This document shows, piece by piece, positions 8,600-17,906 of a DNA stretch of 64,000 nt. Source of the DNA: Verrucomicrobiota bacterium (lineage in GTDB: Bacteria > Verrucomicrobiota > Verrucomicrobiia > Opitutales > Opitutaceae); assembly GCA_018239845.1 (NCBI GenBank), contig JAFEGO010000073.1:98994-162993 (forward strand), written 5' to 3'. The notes under the pieces were generated by a model. It ran no database searches, was not told the DNA's origin, and saw nothing but the letters and a program-made list of their open reading frames with translations. The first letter of the stretch is position 1. Every line of letters begins with the position of its first letter. The position numbers and the translations under genes were made by a program.

Positions 8600-10453
8600 A
8601 TGGCGACGTCTAAAAATACCCTGCCCCGCTCCGAATATCCGCGTCCGCAGTTCGTGCGACGCGACTGGCTCTGCCTCAACGGCCCCTGGGAGTTTGAGAT
8701 CGACCAGGGCGACAGCGGCCTCGACCGCGGGTTGGTGGGCCGGCGGCTGAAGCAAAAGATCACCGTGCCCTTCTGCCCGGAGTCTAAGCTCTCGGGCATC
8801 GCCAACACCGACTACCTCAACGCCGTGTGGTACCGCCGCGAGGTCGCGATCCCGGCGGCGTGGAAGGGCCGGCGGATCTTGCTCCATTTCCAGGCGAGCG
8901 ACTACGACACCTTCGTGTGGGCCGACGGCAAGGAAGTGGGTCGCCACCGCGGCGGCATGACGCCCTTCAGCGTCGATCTCACCGACCACGCCACGCCGGG
9001 CAAGAAAGTCACGCTCACCGTCCGCGCGCGCGACAACGCCCGCGAGTCGATGCCCAGCGGCAAGCAGTCGTGGATGTACGCCAACAGCGGCTGCCACTAC
9101 ACGCGCACCACCGGCCTCTGGCAGACCGTGTGGCTCGAGCCTGTGCCGCAGCGCGCGAGCCTGCTCCGCCCCAAGATCACGCCCGACGTGGCGAACCGCC
9201 GTTTTTCCATCGAGCAGCCGGTCGCCGGCGCGCAGGCGGGCCTCGTTTTCCGCGCGCGGCTCAAGGACAGGAGCGGCGTCATCGCCCAGGCGGAGACGAA
9301 GTGCGGCGTTAATTTTTATCCCCGCCTCGATCTCCTCGTGCCCGACGAGCGCACGCGCCTCTGGTCGCCGGCGGACCCTCATCTCTACGACATTGAGCTG
9401 GAGCTGGTCGATGCGGCCACCGGCACGATCGTGGACACAGCGCAGAGCTACGCCGGCCTGCGCGCCGTATCCATCGACGGGTACGCGATCAAGCTCAACG
9501 GCCAGGCCGTCTTCCAGCGCCTCGTGCTCGACCAGGGTTATTACGAGGACGGCATTCTCACCGCGCCGACCGACGCCGCGCTGATCAAGGACATCAAACT
9601 CTCCATCGAGGCCGGTTTCAACGGTGCGCGCCTGCACCAGAAGGTGTTTGAGGAGCGCTTCCTCTATCACTGCGACCGTCTAGGCTACCTCGTGTGGGGC
9701 GAGTTCAGCGACTGGGGCCTCGGCGGCAGCGAGCCTGTGCGCGGCTGGTGGAAGAACGACGACGGCACCATCGTGCGCGGCGGCAACCACAACGGCTCCG
9801 ACTACCCCGCGACCCACATCACGCAGTGGCTCGAGGCGCTGCAGCGCGACTACAACCACCCGAGCATCGTCGGCTGGTGTCCGCTCAACGAGTCGCTCCG
9901 CCGCATCGACGAACGCATCAAGAACCACGACGACGTGATGCGCGCCATGTGGCTGGCTACGAAGTTCGCCGATCCGACGCGGCCGGTCCTCGATATCTCC
10001 GGCTACGCGCATACGGTGGCGGAGAGCGACGTCACGGATTCGCACGACTACGACCAGGATCCGAAAACCTTCAAGGCGCGCCACGACGGGCTGCTGCGTG
10101 ACCAGCCCTACATGGTGGATAATTTCTGGCACAGCTCGATCCCCTGGCGGAAGGGCCAGCCGTACTTCGTCAGCGAGTTCGGCGGCATCCGCTGGAATCC
10201 GCGCGAGAAGGCCGGCAGCGCCTCCTGGGGCTACGGCAACGCACCGAAGACCCTTGAGGAATTTTACACGCGCTTCGAGGGCCTCTGCGCCGCGCTGCTG
10301 GATAACCCGCGGATGTTCGGCTACTGCTACACGCAGCTCACGGACGTGTTTCAGGAGCAGAACGGTATCTACTTCTTCGACCGCAAAAAGAAGTACGACC
10401 TCAAGCGCATCCACGCCGCCCAGACCCGCGTGGCGGCGATCGAGAAGATCTGA
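8600..10453 (+). CDS. Glycoside hydrolase family 2 enzyme (beta-galactosidase/glucuronidase type)
   Basis: This 617-residue enzyme starts at ATG 8600 (MATSKNTLPRSEYPRPQF). It has the GH2 layout: an N-terminal sugar-binding jelly roll with CLNGPWEFEIDQG and TVPFCPESKLSG, an immunoglobulin-like middle domain, and a TIM barrel. The barrel carries NHPSIVGWCPLNES (acid/base Glu431) and YFVSEFGGIRW (nucleophile Glu526). No signal peptide is seen, so it is probably cytoplasmic and acts on imported oligosaccharides. It is a short GH2 without the large C-terminal domain of LacZ. It is divergent from an AraC regulator and followed by a REP-like palindrome. GH2 includes beta-galactosidases, beta-mannosidases and beta-glucuronidases; the exact specificity cannot be decided here. 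Confidence 0.9.
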   Translation: MATSKNTLPRSEYPRPQFVRRDWLCLNGPWEFEIDQGDSGLDRGLVGRRLKQKITVPFCPESKLSGIANTDYLNAVWYRREVAIPAAWKGRRILLHFQASDYDTFVWADGKEVGRHRGGMTPFSVDLTDHATPGKKVTLTVRARDNARESMPSGKQSWMYANSGCHYTRTTGLWQTVWLEPVPQRASLLRPKITPDVANRRFSIEQPVAGAQAGLVFRARLKDRSGVIAQAETKCGVNFYPRLDLLVPDERTRLWSPADPHLYDIELELVDAATGTIVDTAQSYAGLRAVSIDGYAIKLNGQAVFQRLVLDQGYYEDGILTAPTDAALIKDIKLSIEAGFNGARLHQKVFEERFLYHCDRLGYLVWGEFSDWGLGGSEPVRGWWKNDDGTIVRGGNHNGSDYPATHITQWLEALQRDYNHPSIVGWCPLNESLRRIDERIKNHDDVMRAMWLATKFADPTRPVLDISGYAHTVAESDVTDSHDYDQDPKTFKARHDGLLRDQPYMVDNFWHSSIPWRKGQPYFVSEFGGIRWNPREKAGSASWGYGNAPKTLEEFYTRFEGLCAALLDNPRMFGYCYTQLTDVFQEQNGIYFFDRKKKYDLKRIHAAQTRVAAIEKI

Positions 10454-10463
10454 GAGGCAGGAC

Positions 10464-10534
10464 GGGCGCGGGCGAGCCGCGCCCCTACAAAGCCAACGCA
10501 GCCTCAGCGGTAGGGGCGCGCCTTGCGCGCGCCC
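10464..10534. repeat. Interspersed palindromic repeat (REP-like), copy 2, between convergent genes
   Basis: Arms 10464-10488 and 10510-10534 are inverted repeats matching at 22 of 25 positions around a 21-nt loop. They share the GCGCCCCTAC / GTAGGGGCGC core with the repeat at 7641-7713. It again lies between convergent genes (GH2 on + and the RCC1-like gene on -). A TTTTTT run follows at about 10543-10548, so this copy could serve as an intrinsic terminator for the GH2 transcript. Confidence 0.75.
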
Positions 10535-10592
10535 TGCTTGGGTTTTTTCAGCCGCAGCAGATCCGTGGAAGCAAAAGACACGTTTGCTGGCC

Positions 10593-13500
10593 TCAGGGGG
10601 CGTCGTAGATTTCGATCAGGACGACGCCGGCCTCGGCGGCCGACCCGCTGAATGCGTGCACGGAGTAAACCCCGGGCGGAAAACGGTAGACCACCGCGGC
10701 GTCGCGGCTACCCAGGGCGAGGGGGAAGGCGCCGGTTTGGGCGGCCACTGTGGCGCACGTCGTGGTGCTCTCGGGCGTGGCGCACCAATCGTCGTTGGCG
10801 ATGACCTCGGCCGAGTCGCGCACGATCTTCAGGCGGGGATTGGGTATCGCCTCGGTGAGGCCCATCGCGGCCAGGCCCGGACCGACCGCGCGGATGAGCA
10901 GCCGCTTGGGCTCTGTGCCGGTGACGACGAATCCCTGGATGGCGGTTTCGCCCGGACCCAACGCCAGGCGGCTGGAAAGATTGACGATACTGGTCGAGTC
11001 ATCCGTCCCATCATCGTAGGTCTCGATCAAGGCCTCGCCCGGGCTGGCGCCGTTGGGCACGGAGACATGCGCGCTGTAAACGCCGGGCGGCAGCGTCAAC
11101 AAGGCCGCCGCATCGTGGCTGCCCGCCTTGAGCGGAAAGGCGCCCAGCCGGTCGAAGGCGGTGCTGAGCACACCGGCATCGGCGCCCCATCCGTCGTTCT
11201 CCGCGACAATCCGGCCATCCGAGTTGAAGATCCGCAGCGCCGGGGTGGCGAGCGCATTGGGCACGCCCTTGTCCACCAAGCCGGGGCCAACCGCCCGCAG
11301 GAGGACGCGGCGCGGCCGGCTGCCGTTCAGGACGAGACCCGCGATCAAGGTCCGGTCGCCGGTGCCGGCGAGGGAGCGGATGGATAGGTTGACGAGGCTG
11401 GCGGCGGCGCGGGCGGTGCTCTCCCTCAAGCCCAGGAAGGGCCCGTTGGGATAGGTGCCGCAGGTCACGGTATCGCCGCTCGCACTGAAGGTGAGTCCGG
11501 AGAAATTAAGCGGAAAGAGGCTGGTGAATTTGTAGCCATCGTACCCGAAGGCCCGGACCTGGTCGTCGGCCGTCACGAAAATCCAGAGTTCGCCGCCGGG
11601 GATCTTGCAGCGGTAGAAACCCTCGTGCTTCCGGTTGGAAGCGCGCCAAAGTGAAGCCTGCATGGTCTGACCTGCGCTGGGCCCGAGGTAAGCGAGCATC
11701 GCACCTTCGCCGTAAATCTGGCCCGACAAGGGGAACCGGTCATCAGGCGCCAAGGGCTGCTGGTCGGAGACCACCCGCAGCGCCTGTGGCAGGGTGAAGC
11801 CGCCGCTCCGGTCGATCGTCGTCTCGCCAAACCAGCCGAGCTTGGCGCCGTCGGCGACCGCCGCCACCATGGCGGTGCGGTTGGCCCGCACGTAAACCGC
11901 CCCGCGATCATGCAGGTACACGCCGGGCTGCAGGGCGACGGGGACGGCCCCGCCCGAGGTGGAGGCCGAGACCACGGCCGGGGCGGAGACGAGGGCACCG
12001 TTGTCCGCATAGACCCGTGCCGTATAGGTGCCCGGCACATTGGTGGTGAGACTGTTGCCGTAAGGGTTGTCCGTGGTGCCGACCGTGGTGAGGAATTCCT
12101 GGCCGTCGCGGAACCAGGTGGCCATGTATCCATAAAATGATGAGGTATTGAGCTTCACCGACAGCACGGCGCTCCCGTTGTCCAGCGAGGCGTCCTGCGG
12201 CTGGGTGACGATCCGGGTGGCCTCGAGCACCGTGAGGCGCCAGGAGGAGGTGCGGGTGCCAAACGCCCCCTGGGCCGTCATTTCATAATCCCCGGCATCG
12301 GCCGGCGTGACGTGGTTCAGGGGGAGGCGAAACCCGGACTGGCCGGGCATGACCACCCCGTCTTTCTTCCACGTGACCGCATCCACCGGCGGGGCGTATT
12401 CGGCCAGAAATTCTCCGCTCTCGCCCTCCACCATCGTGCCGGGGCCGCCATAGCGTGTGCGGGTGCCGGCGGGCCAGGGGCCGCTGATCACCTCAAAGAT
12501 GCCGTTGATGCCCGACGCTGCGTCGCTGATATCGTTGGTCCAGACGGAAGGGAAAAACCGGGCGGAGGCGCCCGTCACAGGATAGCTCACGGAGGTGAGA
12601 TCCACGCCCTGCGCCGACCAGGTCGGTTCGGCCGAGCTGATCTGCCAGTGATACGTTATGCCGGAATAGCCTTCGACGCCGCCGAGCTTGAGATCGAGGG
12701 TCTCGCCGGCCGTCAGCTTGCCTTCCGACGGGGACAGCCAGGCATGGTAGATCCGGCTGAAGGGTCGGTAAAGGTTGAGCGCGCCGGCGGGATACTCAAC
12801 GAGTTTCTGGCCGCTGCCATCCGTGTAAGAGAAGCGGTAGTAGCCGGCATCGCTGGCCTGGAAGGAACTGATGACCAATTCCGGTCCATTGGCCCCGGGA
12901 ATGGTGACCCCGTCCTTGGACCAGGAAAAATCGCTGTACGGGGCGGGTTGGTTGACAGGGTCGAAGCGGAGCACCACGCGATCTCCGGCCAGCGCCACAG
13001 TGTACCGCCCTTCCCGGCCGGTGACGGGCGGCAGGACCAGCAGTGTGCGGGCGGACGTGGTGACCTGGCCGCCGGGACCGCTGACCACGCAGGAGTAGGC
13101 TCCGGCATCGCCGGCCTTGACGGGCTGCAAGGTCCAGATCGGGCTGGTCGCGCCCGGAACGGGGACACCATCCCTGCACCATTGGAAGGTGAGCGGCCCC
13201 GAGCCCTCGGCCGTGACGTAAAAAGTCGTGCTGCCATTTTCCCGGGCGGCCCCGATGCCGGCCGGCTGGTTGCGGACCGTCGGCGGCACGAGTACGGCCA
13301 GCGTCCCCGTGGCACTCATGGCGTAGCCCGTGGGATAGGTGACGGTGACCGTGTACGAGCCGCTTTGGTAGGCCGCCACATTGGGAAATGGGATGGAGAG
13401 CGCGTTTGGCTGGGAGATGACCCCGGTCCAGTTCACCGTGATGCCGGTGGAGTCGGAGACGGCCGCGCTGAGCTCGGCGGCCTCTCCGATCCGGGCCACG

Positions 13501-14423
13501 ACCGCCCCCGGCACCTTGGTGAAAGAGGGGGCGCGCACCGCGAGGACAAAATGGGAGCCGGCCGCCAGGGCCGCGGTGGCCTTCAGGTCGGCCGGGACCT
13601 GGGTCGGCGCACCGGTCTGCCCCCACACGACCACGGAGGCGTTGGTTTGCACGGCGATGAAGTCGGCGCCAGCCACGATCTGGCGCGCACCCGTCGCCGC
13701 CGGGGGCGGCACGAGATTGCTCTCGGCGCCGTGGCCCCAGACCACGATCACCCCGTCCACGCGCAGCGCGGCGCTGAAATCCCGGCCGGCGGCAATGGCG
13801 GCAACCTGGCGGGACGCCGCCTCCGGCACCGTGGCCTGGCCGTAATCGTTTTTTCCCCACGCGACCACGGAACCGTCGGATTTGAGGGCCAGGGCATGGC
13901 CATCGCCGGCGGCGATCGCCGTGACGGCCGCTTGGGCAGCCTTCGGCACGCTGGTCTGGCCATAGGCGTTGCCGCCGGCGGCGAGGACGGCGCCGGACGC
14001 GTTGATGGCCAGGTTGAAATCGCCACCGGCGGCGATCGCCCTGACCGAGGTGGTGGCGGGCACGGCGGTGACGTCGCCCCAGCTCATCAGGCCGGCGCCG
14101 GTCGAGGCCAGGGAGTGCCGGGACCCTGCGGCGATGGCGAAGACCCGGGGGCCGGTCGGCCCGAATGGCACTTTGGTCTGCCCGGCGTCGTTGCGCCCCC
14201 ACGCGGCCACCGTGCCATCGGCGAACAGGGCCAGGGCGTGGCCATCCCCGGCGGCGACCTGGGCGACGGGAGACGTACCGGCACGCACGGCAAGCTGCCC
14301 CGAGGAGTTGTCGCCCCATGCGGCGATGGTAAACGCGGCGGACTGGGCCGCCGCCGCCGGGACGAGGCACAAGGTTGCGATCACAGAGCTGAAGCGCGAC
14401 AGCGCGTGGAAGAATCCTGTCAT
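10593..14423 (-). CDS. Large secreted protein with RCC1-like repeats and immunoglobulin-like domains
   Basis: This protein has 1276 residues from ATG 14423, chosen because a signal peptide follows (MTGFFHALSRFSSVIATLCL, then VPAAAAQS). Residues about 25-320 contain RCC1-type blades of the form VAAWGRNDAGQTKVP and IAAGDGHALALKSDGSVVAWG. About five Ig-like modules follow (for example LTFQWCRDGVPVPGATSPIW and CVVSGPGGQVTTSARTLLV). The C-terminus carries two tandem copies of a domain with LLRAVGPGL / LIRAVGPGL, FPLxxGSxDAA and PPGVYSxH motifs and ends IEIYDAP. Such mosaics are surface or extracellular adhesive proteins; no catalytic motif was seen. There is no PEP-CTERM or other obvious sorting signal. 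It is divergent from the Sel1-TonB gene across 200 nt. Confidence 0.85.
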   Translation of the reverse strand: MTGFFHALSRFSSVIATLCLVPAAAAQSAAFTIAAWGDNSSGQLAVRAGTSPVAQVAAGDGHALALFADGTVAAWGRNDAGQTKVPFGPTGPRVFAIAAGSRHSLASTGAGLMSWGDVTAVPATTSVRAIAAGGDFNLAINASGAVLAAGGNAYGQTSVPKAAQAAVTAIAAGDGHALALKSDGSVVAWGKNDYGQATVPEAASRQVAAIAAGRDFSAALRVDGVIVVWGHGAESNLVPPPAATGARQIVAGADFIAVQTNASVVVWGQTGAPTQVPADLKATAALAAGSHFVLAVRAPSFTKVPGAVVARIGEAAELSAAVSDSTGITVNWTGVISQPNALSIPFPNVAAYQSGSYTVTVTYPTGYAMSATGTLAVLVPPTVRNQPAGIGAARENGSTTFYVTAEGSGPLTFQWCRDGVPVPGATSPIWTLQPVKAGDAGAYSCVVSGPGGQVTTSARTLLVLPPVTGREGRYTVALAGDRVVLRFDPVNQPAPYSDFSWSKDGVTIPGANGPELVISSFQASDAGYYRFSYTDGSGQKLVEYPAGALNLYRPFSRIYHAWLSPSEGKLTAGETLDLKLGGVEGYSGITYHWQISSAEPTWSAQGVDLTSVSYPVTGASARFFPSVWTNDISDAASGINGIFEVISGPWPAGTRTRYGGPGTMVEGESGEFLAEYAPPVDAVTWKKDGVVMPGQSGFRLPLNHVTPADAGDYEMTAQGAFGTRTSSWRLTVLEATRIVTQPQDASLDNGSAVLSVKLNTSSFYGYMATWFRDGQEFLTTVGTTDNPYGNSLTTNVPGTYTARVYADNGALVSAPAVVSASTSGGAVPVALQPGVYLHDRGAVYVRANRTAMVAAVADGAKLGWFGETTIDRSGGFTLPQALRVVSDQQPLAPDDRFPLSGQIYGEGAMLAYLGPSAGQTMQASLWRASNRKHEGFYRCKIPGGELWIFVTADDQVRAFGYDGYKFTSLFPLNFSGLTFSASGDTVTCGTYPNGPFLGLRESTARAAASLVNLSIRSLAGTGDRTLIAGLVLNGSRPRRVLLRAVGPGLVDKGVPNALATPALRIFNSDGRIVAENDGWGADAGVLSTAFDRLGAFPLKAGSHDAAALLTLPPGVYSAHVSVPNGASPGEALIETYDDGTDDSTSIVNLSSRLALGPGETAIQGFVVTGTEPKRLLIRAVGPGLAAMGLTEAIPNPRLKIVRDSAEVIANDDWCATPESTTTCATVAAQTGAFPLALGSRDAAVVYRFPPGVYSVHAFSGSAAEAGVVLIEIYDAP

Positions 14424-14458
14424 GAGGCACAGCCAATGACCGCCTTCCGCCGGTTCAA

Positions 14459-14486
14459 CGGTGTAATTCAAAATTTAAATACACCG
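14459..14486. promoter_or_regulatory. Inverted repeat CGGTGTA-N14-TACACCG in a divergent promoter
   Basis: Perfect 7-bp arms flank a 14-nt AT-only-like core (14466-14479) in the 200-nt region between two divergent genes, 36 nt upstream of the RCC1/Ig gene start. The AT-rich core in a very GC-rich genome suggests promoter or operator DNA. No other copy was seen in the window. Confidence 0.35.
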
Positions 14487-14623
14487 CGTCCGGCCGCGGT
14501 GGGGAAGCAGCAAGGCACCGGCGGTCGCGGGCAGGCTGCGACCGGCTTGGAAACACCGGGAGGATTTCCCGCGCGTCCGGTAGGACTTGAAGGGGATGCG
14601 CCGGCCCGCGATCCTCGCCGGCC

Positions 14624-16999
14624 ATGAATCCGCTTCAGGAATACGTCCCGGTGTCGTACGCCGGCTACCGCGCCGACCGGCGGGGCGCGAGCGTCTGGCC
14701 GCAGGCGACACCCAGGTACCGATGGGAGGAGCTGACGGCGATCCGCACGGCGCGGCGGGCGGATCGGAGCGGTTTTGAGACGCTCCTGGTCTTTCAGGCG
14801 GGGCGGAAGTGGCAGCTGGGCGGAGCGAGGGCCTTCAGCTTCGGCCACAGCCTGGGGCGCTACGCGGAAGTGCTCGCCCTGGCCTGCGCGGGCGCGCCGG
14901 CCTCGGCAAAAATCGACGAACTGACGCGTGAGATTGCCGAGTGGGGGCCGCGCGCGGTGCGCACCCGGCTCAGGGCGGAGGCCGGCCGGCTGTATTCCGC
15001 CGATGACCTCATGCAGCAGGCGCGCAACCATCGCGCCTGGCTGGAGCCAAACAAGGCGCTCAAGGCCACCGAGGCGGCCTTGCAACGCGAGCCCGGCCAC
15101 CGGGCCGCCCTGAAACTGCGGCTGCAGCTGCTGCTGGAATCGGCGTCCGGCCGGGACAAGCCGCTCGCGGCGGCCCGTCGGTGGCTTGAGGCCAGCCCGC
15201 AGGAGGCGGAGGCGCAGAGCGTTATTTTTGGCCTTGGCTTGGATGCAAACGATCCCGCGACAGCCGAGCCGGCCTTCGCGTGGCTGAGGGAACATCCGGA
15301 CGATCTCCGGCTGGCCTTCGCTCTTTCCGGATTTCATTTCCGGCGCAAGGCGTACGCGCAGGCTGTGGCCGCCTTGGAAAGCGCCCGGCCCGCCGCAGAT
15401 GATGCCGATGCCCCGGAGGCGTTGCGCCGGCAGATTGAGTTTATCCGACGCTACGCCGCGGGCGGGCGATACCGCGCCTGGTATCAGACAAAAAAGTGGA
15501 CCCTCTTGGTGCTGCCATGGGTCTTCCTCGCCCTCTTCGTGGCGATCAAGCTCGCGGCGGCTTATCACTGGTGGGAGCGCCGCCATCCGGCGCCGCCCAC
15601 CCCGGCGCTGCGGGAGGAATTAGGCCGGGTGCGGGAAAAACTGGCCGCCATGGAGCGCGAGATGCAGGAGTTGACCGGCTTGGTCTCCGGGGAATTTCCT
15701 GCCTTGAAGAAACGCGCCGACGCAGGTGAGGCGGCGGCGCAATATACGGTAGCGGATCGCTATTTCGATGGCAGTTTAGGCGCGCCCAAGGATGAAGCTG
15801 CCGGCCTCCGGTACCTCGAACTGGCAGCCGCACAGCATTACCTCCATGCGGTCCGCGATCTGGCGGACCGGCTCGATGAATCCATCCAGGCCGACGACCG
15901 GGCGCGCGCGATCCGCTTGTATGAGGAGGCGGCCCGGCTCGGTTCAGGGCGGGCCGCCGCGCTTCTGGCGCGACGTTACCATGAAGGGAAAGGCGTGGAG
16001 AAGAATCCGGCCAAGGGCTTCGCGTGGTCCGAGCAAGGCGCGGCGAACGGAAACGTGGATGCCATGGAACTGGCCGGCTGGGCCCTGGAAAGGGGCGAAG
16101 GCGTGGAGAAAAACCGGCCGCGGGCCCTGGAGTACTATCGGCGGGCCGCAGCCAAAAACAGCGCCTGGGCTGCGGAGCGGCTGGTGGCGGGGCTGTACCG
16201 GCCGAACGCGACTGGCGATGAACTGAACGAGTGTTGGAAATGGACCCTGGCGGGGGCGAAGGACGGCTCGAAGGAACTGCGCCGGTTCATGGCGGGGGGC
16301 ATCATCGTAGCGGGCAACATTGTCACCGAGCAGGAACGGCGGCAGGCGTTTGAGTGGACGCGTGAATCCGCCGAAGCGGGAGAGGCTGAAGGCGAGGGCT
16401 GGCTCAGCCAGTTTTACTGGCTGGGAATCGCCGTGCCCCAGGACCAGCGCAAAGCCGTCGAGTGGCTCGCCAAGGCGGCGGCGCAGAAACATGCCCCGTC
16501 GCTGCAACTGCTCGCCGAGTGCCAGGCCTTTGGGGTCGCCGTGCCGCAGGATCTGACGGCGGCGCGCGCCAACCGGGCCGTGCTGGCCGCCGAGTTGAAA
16601 GGGGAGGAGAAACGCCTGGGCGAACTGGATCAGCTGCTGGAGATCGCGGCCAAGCCCTCGCCACCGGTGAAACCCGGCGGGGATCAGCCGGCCCGCGCGA
16701 TCTGGCGGCGGGGCCCGCGGTATCCCGAGGTGCTCCGGCGGGAGGGGGTGACGGGCGAGGCCGTGGTGGAGTTTTACGTGAATGAGGACGGCTTCACCCG
16801 CGACCTGAAGGTCGTGCGCGCCAGCCGCCCGGAGTTCGGGTACGCGGCGGTCAACGCGCTGTCCTTCTGGCGGTTTGAGCCGGCGGTGGAGCAGGGCGTG
16901 CGCGTCAGGCGGCTCCACCAGCAGTTGCTGACCTTCACCCTCAACGATGATCCCGAGCCGGCGGCGAAGCAGGCCCCGGCCGGGAAAAATGGTAATTAA
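14624..16999 (+). CDS. Sel1-repeat protein fused to a TonB C-terminal domain
   Basis: This is a 791-residue single-pass membrane protein. The N-terminal 290 residues lack a signal peptide and include a PH-like opening (ETLLVFQAGRKWQLGG) and helical TPR-like repeats with PQEAEAQSV. A transmembrane helix (LLVLPWVFLALFVAIKLAAA, about residues 293-312) is followed by a coiled coil. At least six Sel1 repeats come next (for example GEAAAQYTVADRYFDGSLGA and KAVEWLAKAAAQKHAPSLQL). The C-terminal TonB domain has RGPRYPEVLRREGVTGEAVV and ALSFWRFEPAVEQGVRV. The topology implies cytoplasmic N-terminus and periplasmic Sel1 and TonB parts. Whether it energises receptors like TonB or acts as a scaffold is unknown. 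Confidence 0.85.
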   Translation: MNPLQEYVPVSYAGYRADRRGASVWPQATPRYRWEELTAIRTARRADRSGFETLLVFQAGRKWQLGGARAFSFGHSLGRYAEVLALACAGAPASAKIDELTREIAEWGPRAVRTRLRAEAGRLYSADDLMQQARNHRAWLEPNKALKATEAALQREPGHRAALKLRLQLLLESASGRDKPLAAARRWLEASPQEAEAQSVIFGLGLDANDPATAEPAFAWLREHPDDLRLAFALSGFHFRRKAYAQAVAALESARPAADDADAPEALRRQIEFIRRYAAGGRYRAWYQTKKWTLLVLPWVFLALFVAIKLAAAYHWWERRHPAPPTPALREELGRVREKLAAMEREMQELTGLVSGEFPALKKRADAGEAAAQYTVADRYFDGSLGAPKDEAAGLRYLELAAAQHYLHAVRDLADRLDESIQADDRARAIRLYEEAARLGSGRAAALLARRYHEGKGVEKNPAKGFAWSEQGAANGNVDAMELAGWALERGEGVEKNRPRALEYYRRAAAKNSAWAAERLVAGLYRPNATGDELNECWKWTLAGAKDGSKELRRFMAGGIIVAGNIVTEQERRQAFEWTRESAEAGEAEGEGWLSQFYWLGIAVPQDQRKAVEWLAKAAAQKHAPSLQLLAECQAFGVAVPQDLTAARANRAVLAAELKGEEKRLGELDQLLEIAAKPSPPVKPGGDQPARAIWRRGPRYPEVLRREGVTGEAVVEFYVNEDGFTRDLKVVRASRPEFGYAAVNALSFWRFEPAVEQGVRVRRLHQQLLTFTLNDDPEPAAKQAPAGKNGN

Positions 17000-17006
17000 A
17001 GCATAA

Positions 17007-17414
17007 CTACGATCGATGGTCGGCCACTTGCTTCCTCTGCAGCAGATCCCAGCGGTTGCCGTAGAGGTCTTCGAAGACGACGACGGTCGCGTAGTCTTCC
17101 TCGCGGGGTGACTCGACGAAGCGGACGCCGCGCCCGGCGTAGGTGCGGTAGTCGCGCCAGAAATCATCGGTGTGCAGGAAGAGAAAAACACGTCCGCCGG
17201 TCTGGTGCCCGATGGCGGCGCGCTCGGTTTCGTTCTTGGCCTGGGCGAGCAGCAGGCGGGTTTCCTGCGCGCCCGGCGGGGCGACGAGCACCCAGCGTTT
17301 GCCCGGGCCGCGCGGGGAATCCTCGATCAGGGTGAAGCCGAGCACGCCGGTGTAGTAGGCGATGGCTTCATCATAGTCGCGGACGACGAGGGCGACGGCA
17401 CCGAGGGTCTGCAT
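17007..17414 (-). CDS. VOC-superfamily (glyoxalase/dioxygenase fold) protein
   Basis: This 135-residue protein has the paired beta-alpha-beta-beta-beta architecture of the VOC superfamily. Visible motifs are VVRDYDEAIAYYTGVLGFTL at the N-terminus, RVFLFLHTDDFWRDY in the middle, and VVFEDLYGNRWDLLQR at the end. The usual first-strand metal-ligand His is not evident (GAVALVVRD) and the terminal Glu position is Asp, so the metal site may differ from glyoxalase I. It lies 18 nt downstream of the Mpo1-like gene on the same strand and is convergent with the Sel1-TonB gene (7 nt apart). Antibiotic-resistance-type VOC proteins are an alternative; the substrate is unknown. Confidence 0.82.
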   Translation of the reverse strand: MQTLGAVALVVRDYDEAIAYYTGVLGFTLIEDSPRGPGKRWVLVAPPGAQETRLLLAQAKNETERAAIGHQTGGRVFLFLHTDDFWRDYRTYAGRGVRFVESPREEDYATVVVFEDLYGNRWDLLQRKQVADHRS

Positions 17415-17432
17415 GGTGGAGGCGTGACGGAT

Positions 17433-17906
17433 TCAATACCGCCAGCCGATTTTTTTATAGATCAGGCTCAGCAGCCAGGCGGGGCCGATGAGGAGGAATT
17501 GCACGTCCTTGAGGAAGGAGGGTTTTTTGCCCTCGATCTGGTGGCCGATGAACTGGCCGATCCACGCCAGCACGAAGAGCGCGAGGCAGATCTGCCAGAC
17601 GGGCCACCGGGCGTGCTCGGCCAGCGCCAGCATGATCTCGTGGCAGAGAAACATGAAGGCGAGCAGGCCGAGGCTCAGCGGCGGGGAAAGCCGCACGTAG
17701 AAGGCAAAGGCGAGCAGCATGGCCGGGTACGACCAGTCGAACCACGGCAGGTAGTCCGCGATGACCGTGGGGAGCGGGATCGATCCGATGAGGCCGAGCA
17801 CGCAGAAAAAAATCACCGGCACGCAGATCCAGTGGATCGTCTCGTTGGTGTGATCCTGGTGGCTTTCGCCATACTCGGCGAACCACTGGTCGGCGGTCTT
17901 GGGCAT
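17433..17906 (-). CDS. Mpo1/DUF962-family membrane protein (2-hydroxy fatty acid dioxygenase-like)
   Basis: This is a 157-residue integral membrane protein with about four hydrophobic segments. It carries the DUF962 signatures: WFAEYGESHQDHTNETIHWI near the N-terminus, LCHEIMLALAEH in the middle, and GQFIGHQIEGKKPSFLKDVQ with LLIGPAWLL at the end. The conserved histidines (ESHQDH, IHW, CHE, GHQIEGKKP) are the presumed iron ligands by comparison with yeast Mpo1, which alpha-oxidises 2-hydroxy fatty acids. The bacterial function is not established. It is likely co-transcribed with the VOC gene 18 nt downstream. The 93-nt region before the next upstream gene holds no clear gene. Confidence 0.85.
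   Translation of the reverse strand: MPKTADQWFAEYGESHQDHTNETIHWICVPVIFFCVLGLIGSIPLPTVIADYLPWFDWSYPAMLLAFAFYVRLSPPLSLGLLAFMFLCHEIMLALAEHARWPVWQICLALFVLAWIGQFIGHQIEGKKPSFLKDVQFLLIGPAWLLSLIYKKIGWRY

Noticed and set aside
12312..14627. 771-aa open frame antisense to the RCC1/Ig gene
   Set aside because: It is Gly/Arg/Asp-rich with no motif, and the sense frame has repeated RCC1 and Ig-like domains and a signal peptide.
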